DNA of 64,000 nt from Rhodothermales bacterium (GTDB taxonomy: Bacteria; Bacteroidota; Rhodothermia; Rhodothermales; Bin80), in NCBI GenBank assembly GCA_958296045.1, contig CATQHT010000003.1, forward strand, positions 2,564,501 through 2,628,500, written 5' to 3'. The first letter of the stretch is position 1. Every line of letters begins with the position of its first letter. A model generated the notes under the pieces. The model was not told where the DNA came from and searched no databases. It worked only from the letters and a program-made list of their open reading frames with translations. Shown piece by piece: positions 44,351-53,155 of the stretch. The translations under genes and the position numbers were made by a program.

Positions 44351-45135
44351 CAGTGGTGCAACTCCAACGGTGCGGGGACCTGCAGGTCGCGGCGTACCGC
44401 CTCAGAAAGGCCCGGGTAGTCGTTGTCGAACACCAGCCGCCACGGGCCGCGCAACAAAGGAGCGCTCAGCTCGATATCCACGCGGCGACGTGTATAGAGC
44501 GCCGTCACCGCACGACCTAACACCTGGCCCTCTTGCTCCACACGGACGCCTCCAGCAAACGGAAACCGTCCCTCGCTGATGAGCAGGAGCGCCAACGTGC
44601 TGCCGCTGGTCTCCAGAAGACGCGCCCCAAGGCGGGAAGCGCCCGGGCCACTGACGACAACGAGTGGTGCCACCAGGCTGTACTCGATGCTGATGGCGGT
44701 GGCGATGGCCGGAATCGCATCCTTCGACAGCATAGCACGCTCCCGCATGCGGTAGTGTATGAGCGCGATGTGGCCGCCAGCCGGTAGCGCTTCGGCACCC
44801 TCGACCAGGTAACGCACCACGCGCTCCTCGGCTGGCGCCAGGATGAGACGCTCTGGGAAGAATGTCAACCGGTCCGTCAGGTCGCCCAGAAGCCCCGCAT
44901 GTCCTGTCACTATGGCCGTGCCACGGCCAGCGCTGTCGCTTTCTATGACGCCGTACTCAGCCGTCACGATGATTTCCAGCGGTTGCGTGCCCTCATTGCG
45001 GAGGCGGAAGGATCCGTACGGTGCCTGGGCGGTGAGGTATGTGTACGCAGGCGTCACGCTGAGCGAAGCCTGGGCGGCGGCCCCTCCCAAAGGCAGTGCC
45101 AGCACTGCCACCAGGTATGGCAAGAGACGCCTCAC
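44347..45135 (-). CDS. Periplasmic PapD-like pilus chaperone
   Basis: Start at the GTG at 45135, overlapping the previous stop as GTGA; the frame is open upstream. A signal peptide (LLPYLVAVLALPLGGAAAQ) is followed by an Ig-like domain with LSVTPAYTYLTAQAPYGSFRLRNEGTQPLEI, then FFPERLILAPAEERVVRYLV, matching the G1-F1 region of PapD-type chaperones, and a second beta-domain ending DNDYPGLSEAVRRDLQ. Such chaperones fold pilin subunits and pass them to the usher. Its stop overlaps the usher start. Confidence 0.72.
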   Translation of the reverse strand: MRRLLPYLVAVLALPLGGAAAQASLSVTPAYTYLTAQAPYGSFRLRNEGTQPLEIIVTAEYGVIESDSAGRGTAIVTGHAGLLGDLTDRLTFFPERLILAPAEERVVRYLVEGAEALPAGGHIALIHYRMRERAMLSKDAIPAIATAISIEYSLVAPLVVVSGPGASRLGARLLETSGSTLALLLISEGRFPFAGGVRVEQEGQVLGRAVTALYTRRRVDIELSAPLLRGPWRLVFDNDYPGLSEAVRRDLQVPAPLELHHW

Positions 45136-45644
45136 AGTCCCGCGATTCGGACGTGAAGCAGGCCTTCGTAATGTCCGGGCTGCGCACCATCGAGGGCAAT
45201 AGCACCGCCGAAGCGCCATGCGCTGCAACCGCTCTTGCCTACGTGCCCAGCCGCCCCAAGGGGGTGTTCGACGACCACAAAGGCATCGGCAGAGCAGTCG
45301 GGACTCGCTGCCATCTGCAGCCCGAAGCTGATGCGCCCCCGGTACCCTTTAAGAAAGGAGACCGGCGTGACCGCCAAGGCGTACGGAGCGCCGGCCGCAC
45401 CGCGCACCTGCACCTGACCCGCCTGGTGTCGCCCAGCGGCCTTGATGGAGATTTCGCCTGTGGCCGGGTCCAGCACTACACGGCCCGCATTGGCATGCTG
45501 CTGGCCGAACTCGACGCGTGCTGAGGTGACGGTAACCCTGAGGGCAGGGGGCAACACTTCCAGGAATACACCCAGATGGCTCGCAGGCTGGGCAGGTGCA
45601 GCCTGCGGTACCGCGCAGCACAGCACCAGAAACAAGAGGCGCAT
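45132..45644 (-). CDS. Pilin-like secreted protein (DUF4402/spore-coat-U-like)
   Basis: Start at the ATG at 45644, overlapping the stop of the upstream pilin as TGATG. A signal peptide (MRLLFLVLCCAVPQAAPAQ) precedes about 150 residues of beta-rich sequence with RVEFGQQHANAGRVVLDPATGEISI and a closing strand GHYEGLLHVRIAG. The final strand pattern (G-x-Y-x-G-x-L) is usual for subunits that are completed by donor-strand exchange. Confidence 0.68.
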   Translation of the reverse strand: MRLLFLVLCCAVPQAAPAQPASHLGVFLEVLPPALRVTVTSARVEFGQQHANAGRVVLDPATGEISIKAAGRHQAGQVQVRGAAGAPYALAVTPVSFLKGYRGRISFGLQMAASPDCSADAFVVVEHPLGAAGHVGKSGCSAWRFGGAIALDGAQPGHYEGLLHVRIAGL

Positions 45645-46192
45645 CAGTTGCACGTTGCAGAGGTGGAGATGGACTCGGTATAGCTGCCGTTGTTGTCGGC
45701 CCACTCGATGTCACTGACCGTCCCGCCGAAGCGGAAGTAGTGCGAAAACGAGGAACCGAGCCCGCCCGCCGTGCCGGTATACGACGTGGAGGTCAGGGCG
45801 GTATAGTTGCTAGAGGCACTGGTGGAGTGTGCCCACGTGCCAGCAAAGGTGAGCGAGGCGCTGTTGTTGGTCAGCGACGCCGGAAAGGTGCGCGACACGG
45901 TATAGTTGGCGACATGCTGTCCGAGGAGGCGCACCTGCCCAACGGTGCTGGTGCCTGTGGCAACCGCACCCGAAGAGCTGCGTGCACCGGTCGTCGCGCT
46001 GATGGTGACGGATCCAGACCCGGTGGCGGGCTTCTCTACGGAGCCGAAGTTGAGGTCATTGTTGACCGCGAAGGTACATGCCGGTCCGGGCGATAGGAGC
46101 GTCACCTCTACGTCCACGGTGGCGGACTGAGCGTGTGACAGTGCCACCAGAGGCAGGCTGATAAGGAGCAGAATGACAGTTTTCGTTGGCAT
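45644..46192 (-). CDS. Major pilin-like secreted protein (DUF4402-like)
   Basis: Signal peptide (KTVILLLISLPLVALSHAQ) and a 160-residue Ser/Thr/Gly-rich mature part. LNFGSVEKPATGSGSVTISATTG is the DUF4402-type opening (LxFGxV...GSGxVTI). GQVRLLGQHVANYTVSRTFP is the usual second segment. The low charge and high Ser/Thr content suit a repeating surface subunit. It lies 11 bp after the preceding gene and is followed by pilin 2, chaperone and usher. Confidence 0.72.
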   Translation of the reverse strand: MPTKTVILLLISLPLVALSHAQSATVDVEVTLLSPGPACTFAVNNDLNFGSVEKPATGSGSVTISATTGARSSSGAVATGTSTVGQVRLLGQHVANYTVSRTFPASLTNNSASLTFAGTWAHSTSASSNYTALTSTSYTGTAGGLGSSFSHYFRFGGTVSDIEWADNNGSYTESISTSATCN

Positions 46193-46203
46193 AGAAGCAA
46201 GAG

Positions 46204-47016
46204 TTACTGGGTAGGGCAGGGGCGGGTGAGGAGACGGTCGCCATCATGACGTGTCTCGATACAAGAGCCCGGCTCCCTAAAGGCTGTGACAAAGCGCGGC
46301 CTGGTAAACCGGAATTGTTGTGCGCGATCGGTGAGGCAGGCGGGTCCAGAGGGCTGCATGCGATAGCGCATGGCGAGCGGGTCGTAGTTCCACATTTCCA
46401 GACGTAGGCCGCCACCTTGTTGGGTAAGGCGCACATCGATAGCTTGGCCGTCGTAGTAGGAGGCCACAGCACTGATGACGGCGCCGCCGATGGCACCGCG
46501 CGGATCCTTTCGCTGGTGCGCGTCCGCCTCGAGCGTACGGCTTTCGGCAAGCGTGGCATCAAGGCGGTAGTCGGCTTCGAGCTCCCACGACTTCATGATA
46601 TCCTGCAGGGTGCGGGGTACCTGGGAGCCGACCGAGTAGGCGGCAAAGGACGGGTACACGATGACGATGTCGTCTGGGCCGTATCCGTTACCTGTGAGGT
46701 CAATGATTTCCAGGCGGCTCACGGTGTCGGGCAAGGGGATAAGCAGCGCATGAAGGAACGAGTCGATCTGTGCTGAGCGCGTAAGCATGGCCACGGGCCG
46801 TGTGATCTGATCAAAGTCCTGGGCGCAGACAGAAAGCGCGCCCAGCGTCGCGGCGGCCAGTACCACGAGTGTGGCCAAGGTGGCGCGGCGCCACGCGGTA
46901 GAATGCAGCCGCGTTGGGTCTTCAGACCCGGCTAGGTGCGCAGCGCGGACGCGTGGGTGCCTCCGGGGCGGCGCCAGCCGGCAGGGATACGCTGTGTTGA
47001 AGGACTCATACATGAC
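46204..47016 (-). CDS. Secreted protein of unknown function at the head of the pilus operon
   Basis: The start is uncertain: ATGs at 47076, 47025 and 47016 all precede a hydrophobic signal-like stretch (ATLATLVVLAAATLGALSVCAQ). The mature part (about 200 residues) has a helical start (QIDSFLHALLIPLPD), a segment around YGPDDIVIVYPSFAAYSVG and several Cys near the end. I do not recognise a family. As first gene of an eleven-gene overlapping series, it probably belongs to the surface structure. Confidence 0.55.
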   Translation of the reverse strand, partial: VMYESFNTAYPCRLAPPRRHPRVRAAHLAGSEDPTRLHSTAWRRATLATLVVLAAATLGALSVCAQDFDQITRPVAMLTRSAQIDSFLHALLIPLPDTVSRLEIIDLTGNGYGPDDIVIVYPSFAAYSVGSQVPRTLQDIMKSWELEADYRLDATLAESRTLEADAHQRKDPRGAIGGAVISAVASYYDGQAIDVRLTQQGGGLRLEMWNYDPLAMRYRMQPSGPACLTDRAQQFRFTRPRFVTAFREPGSCIETRHDGDRLLTRPCPTQ

Positions 47017-47128
47017 AAGCATATAATAAGCACGTAAGTCAATGAAGTAACACTCCTCATACAACGATTTGAACAAGGTTGTATGTGTGCGCGTGCGCAG
47101 TGGGGGCGGTGGCGCGGGTGCTGGGCGG
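47017..47128 (-). promoter_or_regulatory. Likely promoter region of the pilus/motor operon
   Basis: This 112-bp gap separates the virD4 stop from the first pilus gene on the same strand. It is AT-richer than its surroundings. TTGACT and TATTATAT occur but with unusual spacing, so no promoter box is claimed. Confidence 0.35.
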
Positions 47129-48934
47129 CTACCCGGTGAAGTACGGGTTGGGGTCGAAGCGCCCCTTCAAGAGAGGGTCCTGGTAGTAGCGGATCTTGTC
47201 CGCCACCAGCGGCTGGTAGGGTCGGACCAGAAGCAGCTGCCGGTCTGGGTGGAGGCGCCGCAGCTCTTCGGGTCTGAGCAGGGGACGGCTGTCCTCGTTG
47301 TAGTCGCGGACCAGGCTGCGGCCTTCGCGTCGGCCTGAGCGGCGCACATGCCGCTGCCAGACGGTGGTCTGCCCCAACATGCGTGACACCTTTTCGCTGG
47401 TGAAGGGGTCTTGAATCGCAAAGGCCTGAATGACATCGCTGTTGGCCACAAAGCTCTCCCACTCGCCGCGGTACTCCCGCTTTAGCTGCGCCATATCCTG
47501 TAGGATGAGCCAGAGCGTGATGCCGTACCCGCCGCCTAGGGAGATGGCTTCGGTCATGATGGACATATAGCCCAGGTTGGCGAACTCGTCCAGAAGGAAG
47601 AGGATGCGCTCTTTGGGTCGCGCACGCTTGAGCAGGTTATGGGTGCATATGTGGTATGCGCACGCGATCATCAGCCGCAGCCAGGGCGCAAACGTGGCCA
47701 GGTGCTCCCGCGGCAGAATGAGGTATAGGCTGAGCGTATCTCGCGTCAAAGCCTCCAGCGCGAAGTCTGTCTGGCTCAGGGCGGTCCGCATACGTGGGCT
47801 GGCCAGAAAGTGCGTGTAGCTTTGCGCGGTGGAAAACACGGCACTACGTTCCCGGTCCGACTTTTGCAGTATGCGACCAGCCCCTTCGCGAACCTGCTCT
47901 ACCTTGCTGTCTTCCATCTCCTTGAGCACGGCTTTGAGCGGTTCGGGTGCCAGCGTAAGCAGGCGCCGCACTTCGAGCAGGTTGCGCCGCGCAGGCTCAG
48001 CAATGCACGCTGCATGCAGGATGAAGGCAAAGAGCAGTGCCCTGCCTTCCAGGATCCAATGAGAGTCGTGCCCGTGCCCGCGCCGGGACACGATCATGTC
48101 CGCCATCGTCATGGCGTTTTCGACGTAGTTGTCCCCGTCCAGGTCTATCAGGTCCATTGGGTTGAATCCTCGCGACGCGGACGGTGTGAGCGCAAACGGG
48201 TCGAGTGCCACGACCTCCTGCTTGAGGACCTTGCGCCGGTAGCGGGCGGTGACAAAGAAGTTCTCTCCTTTGGGGTCGGTCACCACCAGACTGCCTGGAT
48301 GGTTGAGTAGGTTGGGCAGGATGGAGCCCACGCCTTTGCCGCTGCGCGTAGCGGCGACGGTAAGGAGGTGGCCGCTGCCGTCGAAGCGCAGCATCTGGCC
48401 ATTCAGCCTGCCCAAAAGCAGGCCGTGCGCCTTGCCTTGGAGCGCTGTTCCGTGCCCCCAGCGCGTGGAGCCGCGTGTGGCGCTGGCCACAGGGCGCAGC
48501 CGCGCCATCAGTGACTGGGCGAGCACCATGGCGATGGTCGCGCCCGCTGCCAGGCAGGCCAAAAGGCCCAGGGCTTCTGGTAGGTCGCCGCTCCTTAATA
48601 CGCGCGCCAGGGACGTCACAAAGTGGAGCGGGCTGTACAGGGGTGCCGCGGACGTGATCCCAAAGACCGCCATTGCGCTCAGAGCCACTCTACGCCATGC
48701 GGGACGCACCATAAGGATTCCCAAGAGGGCCAAGCATGCCAGGCTGACGATGCGACGCGTGGCGGAGGCCACAAGGGGCAGCCCTGGAGGCGGACCCCAC
48801 AAGAGTGCCAGAAGGGCGGTAGCCAGCGTCAGTGCCAGGGCGCTCCCCGCCAGGAAGGCTGCAAGGAGGTGGTACGTGCTCAGGTGCGGGGGCGCCGGCC
48901 ACCCGTAGATCGGACTACCGGTAGGGCGCTTCAA
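47129..48934 (-). CDS. traG: VirD4/TraG-type type IV coupling protein
   Basis: The frame is open to 49222, but that part lies inside trbI; the TTG at 48934, overlapping the trbI stop, is the likeliest start and gives 601 residues. Several N-terminal membrane helices come first. Walker A is AATRSGKGVGS (about 194-204), then VVTDPKGENFFVTARYR, Walker B LFLLDEFANLG and the family segment SLGGGYGITLWLILQD. Coupling proteins bring relaxosome DNA to the secretion channel at the inner membrane. A relaxase gene is not seen in the window. Confidence 0.9.
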   Translation of the reverse strand: MKRPTGSPIYGWPAPPHLSTYHLLAAFLAGSALALTLATALLALLWGPPPGLPLVASATRRIVSLACLALLGILMVRPAWRRVALSAMAVFGITSAAPLYSPLHFVTSLARVLRSGDLPEALGLLACLAAGATIAMVLAQSLMARLRPVASATRGSTRWGHGTALQGKAHGLLLGRLNGQMLRFDGSGHLLTVAATRSGKGVGSILPNLLNHPGSLVVTDPKGENFFVTARYRRKVLKQEVVALDPFALTPSASRGFNPMDLIDLDGDNYVENAMTMADMIVSRRGHGHDSHWILEGRALLFAFILHAACIAEPARRNLLEVRRLLTLAPEPLKAVLKEMEDSKVEQVREGAGRILQKSDRERSAVFSTAQSYTHFLASPRMRTALSQTDFALEALTRDTLSLYLILPREHLATFAPWLRLMIACAYHICTHNLLKRARPKERILFLLDEFANLGYMSIMTEAISLGGGYGITLWLILQDMAQLKREYRGEWESFVANSDVIQAFAIQDPFTSEKVSRMLGQTTVWQRHVRRSGRREGRSLVRDYNEDSRPLLRPEELRRLHPDRQLLLVRPYQPLVADKIRYYQDPLLKGRFDPNPYFTG

Positions 48935-49877
48935 AGTGCAGGTCCTCCGTGACGTAGACGAGAAACCGGTAGCCGGGCCGGACCGTGATGGTGGGGGGCC
49001 GCGTACGGCTTCGTTGCACCTGGTCGCTGGTGGCCCGCGAGAGCTCCAGCGCGAGCGCTGCCCCAGCCAAGCTGCCCGTCTGGGCGGTAGCAAGGTGGGC
49101 CGAACCGCCAAGCAAGGCCACCAGCGCAGTTCCTGCTGCGGACTTAAGGCGATGCCTGTTGACGCGATCCGCCAGCCCATGCTCCCCGGTGGACTCGATC
49201 GCGGGCAGGGCTGGCAGCACATGTGTCTGTCCGTCGGGAAACTCCATCCTGGTCCATGTCACCAGAAGGTGGTGTCCGCTGGCTGGCTGCATCGTACCTG
49301 TCAGACGCGTGCCGGCGGGGATCAGCACATGGCGTAGGCTGCGGCTGTCTGGCACCGGGCGCACTACGCGTGCTAAGACGGGTCCAGGGCGCGCGGAATG
49401 CAACGCGGTTTCCAGGGCGGCGTCGATGACCGTCGATTGCCGGACGGTGTAGCGCCGTTGGCCCTCGCCCGCGGCTGCTTCGTTAGCCTCGGGGGTTGGC
49501 ATCTCGAAGGAGTGCACCAGTGGGCGGGACTGGCGGGCTTCGTCGTAGCGGGTACGCCTTTGTGCGTCGCGCGGCGGCCCCGGCGGCGCGCTGGTGGCTG
49601 CGCTTTGCCACGAAGCGCCCTGCGAGGGTTCTTGCGGCTCTGGGTCACCGCCCAGCGTGATCGGTGTCAGGCTTCGGTGGTCCGGCGCCTCCGGGATCGC
49701 CTCGTTGCGCGCTGGCGCGGGAGTGCGGCGGCTGCTGAAGAAGAGGACCAGAATTACGCCCGCCACCGTGAGCACGAGAGCCAGGATATTTTTGCGTGAC
49801 AGGCGCGCGGGCTGCTGCGTGGGAGGATCCACAAAGTCTTCCTCCCCGGGCGCCTTTTTGGTGCGGAAAGGATTCAC
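48915..49877 (-). CDS. trbI: TrbI/VirB10-like secretion channel protein
   Basis: A 320-residue protein: cytoplasmic start, one membrane helix (NILALVLTVAGVILVLFFSS), a Pro/Glu-rich linker, and the periplasmic VirB10 domain with VIDAALETALHSARPGPVLARVVRPV, LIPAGTRLTGTM, WTRMEFPDG and the C-terminal TITVRPGYRFLVYVTEDL. This family spans both membranes and senses ATP use by the coupling and VirB11 ATPases. Start and stop overlap with trbG (ATGA) and virD4. Confidence 0.92.
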   Translation of the reverse strand: MNPFRTKKAPGEEDFVDPPTQQPARLSRKNILALVLTVAGVILVLFFSSRRTPAPARNEAIPEAPDHRSLTPITLGGDPEPQEPSQGASWQSAATSAPPGPPRDAQRRTRYDEARQSRPLVHSFEMPTPEANEAAAGEGQRRYTVRQSTVIDAALETALHSARPGPVLARVVRPVPDSRSLRHVLIPAGTRLTGTMQPASGHHLLVTWTRMEFPDGQTHVLPALPAIESTGEHGLADRVNRHRLKSAAGTALVALLGGSAHLATAQTGSLAGAALALELSRATSDQVQRSRTRPPTITVRPGYRFLVYVTEDLHFEAPYR

Positions 49878-50785
49878 AGTCCGCGGTCTGGAAAGATGTG
49901 CAGCGACCGCTGCACCTGGCGGGCCTTCTTGAAAAGTTGCTTGGGGGCACTGCGGCTCACCACCAGACGCGCGTAGTCAAACAGCCCGTCCACGACATAG
50001 AAGCCATGCCGAAAGACGTAGTTGACGATCCGCTCGCTGCCTTTGGCGCCGACACTCAACAGTGGTTGGTCTTGGCTCAATGCCATGGCTGGCACCTTGA
50101 TATATACGCGTGCGCCGTCATCGAAAACGGCCAGGGGCTCCCACGGAAAGTCTTTATCTCTGCGCCACTGGTAGCGGTAGTTGAGGTCTCCGAGCCCGGT
50201 GTCGGTCATAAGGACGTCGTGTTCGCGCGCGCTATTGCTAGGGTCAAGCGTCCGTACTCCGTCGGCTGGGTAGTAGTATCGGATGTGTCGCGTGTACTGG
50301 TTGAGCGGGTTGAACCCGTCGCGCCCTTTGCCTTTGGGTGGGCTGTCGAGCGTGAGGTGATACACGCGGCGGTTGGTGGACAGCACCAAATTGGTGGTGA
50401 GGTCATAGCCAGTCGGCTTGACGGACACGAGCGGCGTGTTGGCTCCCTGGCCTGTGGCGGTGGGGTCAATCAGCCAGCGCCGGTCATCGCCGGCAATCAT
50501 GCTGATAAGCTCTTCGCCGCCTTCCAGCTCCACGATGCAGGCGCGTAGCACGGTGCATGTTAGGACCGGCTGGTAGATGCCAAACGGGTAGATGAGCATG
50601 TCGGACAGGCGCAGCACCTCTGGGCGTCCACCATCTTTGAAGCGTTGCATCTGTGCGTCGATGGCTTGCTGGACGGGCTCACTGGCGTCAACGATAGTTT
50701 CGGTGGCGGGCTGCTGGGCTGCGGCCACCAGGGATAGGAGGGTGCCCATAATGAGGGCGCAGGTAAGAGATAACAGATGTTGCAC
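49874..50785 (-). CDS. trbG: TrbG/VirB9-like outer-membrane complex protein
   Basis: A 303-residue exported protein (signal MQHLLSLTCALIMGTLLSLVAAAQ). It has the N-terminal VirB9 strands (MLIYPFGIYQPVLTCTVLRACIVELEGGE), WLIDPT, VSVKPTGYDLTTNLVLSTNRRVYHLTLDS and the C-terminal LNYRYQWRRDKDFPWEPLAVFDDGARVYIKVP, a nearly complete TrbG. It forms the outer ring of the type IV channel with TrbI. In usual trb operons trbF precedes it; here the nearest trbF is a fragment 8.2 kb upstream. Confidence 0.92.
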   Translation of the reverse strand: MQHLLSLTCALIMGTLLSLVAAAQQPATETIVDASEPVQQAIDAQMQRFKDGGRPEVLRLSDMLIYPFGIYQPVLTCTVLRACIVELEGGEELISMIAGDDRRWLIDPTATGQGANTPLVSVKPTGYDLTTNLVLSTNRRVYHLTLDSPPKGKGRDGFNPLNQYTRHIRYYYPADGVRTLDPSNSAREHDVLMTDTGLGDLNYRYQWRRDKDFPWEPLAVFDDGARVYIKVPAMALSQDQPLLSVGAKGSERIVNYVFRHGFYVVDGLFDYARLVVSRSAPKQLFKKARQVQRSLHIFPDRGL

Positions 50786-51436
50786 GGCATCAGAAGGATG
50801 GTATTACGCCCCAGGATACGCGTCGTATGGCCTCGGGCCACACGTCGGATGGTACGATTTGGTTCGATGTGTCCCTCAGCAAGAGAAGATCGGATTCCAT
50901 ATAGGCCCTGCATTGTCACGCCACCGCAGCAATGTCGGTGGGTGTATAGCTGCCCGTCGTGCAGCCGATGCGGGGTGCGTCTCCGATTCGTGCCGAGCCC
51001 CTCCGGGCCGCTGTAAACGAATGAGTTGCAGGCCGTGGTAAGCTACAGCCACTATGGAGGGAGAGACATTGTGCTAACGAACACGGCAGCGAAGGGCATT
51101 TCGGCTTCTGAGTAGCTGCTGTAGCTCTATCTGAATCTGGGAGCCATCCAGCACATCTCTAGTGCACCCACGTTGAGGCTCTCCCCAAGGATGGACACAT
51201 GCCGCTGTGGTGACCGTACGAATCAGCAGCTGACCACGCCACTGACCCCATGGCCGAGCCGAACTGAGAATACCGCACAGAGGCAGCTGAACGTTGCACC
51301 GCAGGATCCTGCGCCATGCCCCAACGCCAACGCAGGAATCGTTGGTTGCATTGCGGCCCAAGCTGGGCCAATCCGAACGGAGAGGGAAGCGGACAGGAAC
51401 CTGGGGTTGCGGTGGAGCTAAAACCAAACCTATCAA
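50786..51436. other. Left boundary of the restriction-modification island
   Basis: No intact gene. It contains the first copy of the 220-bp direct repeat (51071-51295) and, on the minus strand, a short open frame ending RCRVR that is matched by a frame in the second copy. Confidence 0.5.
51071..51295 (+). repeat. Direct repeat flanking the methyltransferase cassette, left copy
   Basis: Starts GTGCTAACGAACACGGCA and ends near GAACTGAGAATACCGCACAG. It matches 52941-53155 over the whole length with roughly one change in six. The minus-strand frames in the two copies share SSARPWGQWRG and DVLDGSQ and mostly conservative changes, so they may be remnants of the end of an unknown protein gene. Confidence 0.8.
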
Positions 51437-52891
51437 GTGACAGCCGGCTCCGTGGCCGTACCCAACTGGAAAAACCGCACGCTATATCACGCAGACAATC
51501 TGCATGTGCTTCGCAGCATGAACAGCGAGTCGGTAGACCTTATCGCTACAGACCCGCCCTTCAATAAGAGCAAGGACTTCCACTCTACGCCAGATAAGCT
51601 AGGCAAGGGGGCCTCGTTTCATGACCGCTGGAACTGGAAAGACCACGTGCACACGGACTGGGTCGAGCACCTGGAAGTGGAAATGCCAGCACTGATGGAA
51701 GCAATAGAGAGTGGGCTTAACGCACATTCTTCTGCCATGGGCGCCTATCTCTGCTATATGTCCGTCCGCCTGCTGGAAATGCATCGTGTGCTAAAGCCTA
51801 CAGGAAGCATCTATCTGCATTGTGATCCCACCGCTTCACATTACCTCAAAGCTTGTATGGACGCGATATTTGGCAGGAATCAGTTTCGTAATGAGATAAT
51901 TTGGAGTTATCAGGGTACGGCCAACCCTAGGCGAACCTTCAAGCGCAAGCATGACAACATCTTGTTTTATGCCAAGGATTCCCGACTGAGCTATTTCAGT
52001 GACGCTGGCAGCTCGGAGCCGGTGAGTGACTTCTCAAAAAGCAAGTACACGCAAGAAGATGAGAGAGGCCGATTCAAGACGATCCGCCATCCTGATGGAA
52101 CGATACATAAGCAGTACATAAGGGAGACGCAGCGAATGCGAGATGTATGGGAAATGCCTATCCTCAATGCCATGGCCAAGGAACGTACGGGCTATCCTAC
52201 CCAGAAGCCTCTCAAGTTGTATGAACGAATGATAAGGGCGAGCTCCCAAGAAAACGATGTTGTGCTCGACCCCTTTGCGGGATGTGCCACTACTTGTATC
52301 GCCGCTGAAAGACTGGGCAGACAATGGGTGGGCATTGATTTATGGGAAGGCGCCAAAGACATTGTAATCAGGCGAATGGAGCGGCAACGGACGCTGGTGG
52401 GCGCTAAATTGAAACGTAAAGGCACCAGTAACGGAGAATTGTTTGGGGTCGATTTCGTTTTCACTAGTGAATTACCTACGCGAACAGACGATGGCAATAC
52501 TGCGGCGATGGCATTGCCACCCATGGTGAAGTTTGGCAAGAGGGCTTGGGAGCGCTTGTCACAGGGCGACATGCGTGCGCGTCTGCTTGAAGTGCAGCAG
52601 CATCCTGACGTTGCCGATCGTTACCTCTGTGCAGGCTGCGGCCGAACACTGGAGGCACCGTTTCTTGAGATGGATCACATCAGCCCTAAGGCTGCTGATG
52701 GCGTAGATACCATTGACAATCGGATACTATTGTGTCGGCCCTGTAACCTGAAGAAGAAACACAGGTATGCGCTTAGTGGTCTGTGGGATGAGAACAAGGG
52801 TGACGGTTGGATGCAGGACGTGTCTGCGGTACAGCGAGCGTCCCGAATGGTGAAGAACCTCGTGAAGCAGGTACAGCACGATCTGCGATAG
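51437..52891 (+). CDS. Fusion of a DNA methyltransferase and an HNH nuclease domain
   Basis: A 484-residue protein starting at a GTG (51437); family similarity begins at PNWKNRTLYHADN. The methyltransferase half (10-320) has the beta-class order: motif IV DPPF (39-42) first, then motif I LDPFAG (277-282), with YPTQKPLKLYERMI between, as in N6-adenine or N4-cytosine enzymes. The C-terminal part (390-460) is an HNH domain: paired CAGC (398-401) and CRPC (433-436) for zinc, the HNH-type EMDHISPKA with His414, and DTIDNRILLC. A single protein that could both methylate and cut is unusual for this type. Direct repeats flank the gene, suggesting a mobile cassette. Confidence 0.85.
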   Translation: MTAGSVAVPNWKNRTLYHADNLHVLRSMNSESVDLIATDPPFNKSKDFHSTPDKLGKGASFHDRWNWKDHVHTDWVEHLEVEMPALMEAIESGLNAHSSAMGAYLCYMSVRLLEMHRVLKPTGSIYLHCDPTASHYLKACMDAIFGRNQFRNEIIWSYQGTANPRRTFKRKHDNILFYAKDSRLSYFSDAGSSEPVSDFSKSKYTQEDERGRFKTIRHPDGTIHKQYIRETQRMRDVWEMPILNAMAKERTGYPTQKPLKLYERMIRASSQENDVVLDPFAGCATTCIAAERLGRQWVGIDLWEGAKDIVIRRMERQRTLVGAKLKRKGTSNGELFGVDFVFTSELPTRTDDGNTAAMALPPMVKFGKRAWERLSQGDMRARLLEVQQHPDVADRYLCAGCGRTLEAPFLEMDHISPKAADGVDTIDNRILLCRPCNLKKKHRYALSGLWDENKGDGWMQDVSAVQRASRMVKNLVKQVQHDLR

Positions 52892-52940
52892 GTGTCGGGG
52901 CTGTCGGACAGGGTGCAGGCAGCTGGCATTGGGGAGCTCG

Positions 52941-53155
52941 GTGCTAACGAACACGGCATCGAATAGCACGTTGACTTTTGGGTAGCTGGTGTAGTGTTAC
53001 CTCGACCTGGGATCCATCCAGCACATCTGTTGTTCGCCCATGTTGAGGTTCTCCCGAAGGATGAGGGTATGCAGCTGCGGTGACAGTATGAGTCAACTGA
53101 TTACCACGCCACTGACCCCATGGCCGAGCCGAACTGGGAAAACCGCTCAGAGGCA
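52941..53155 (+). repeat. Direct repeat flanking the methyltransferase cassette, right copy
   Basis: Matches 51071-51295. It runs straight into the IS4-like transposase remnant, so the repeat may be part of that element. Confidence 0.8.

Noticed and set aside
46204..47076. Use of the first ATG at 47076 for the head gene of the pilus operon
   Set aside because: It would add residues in front of a signal peptide with no sign of a domain; a later ATG is more plausible, though not proven.
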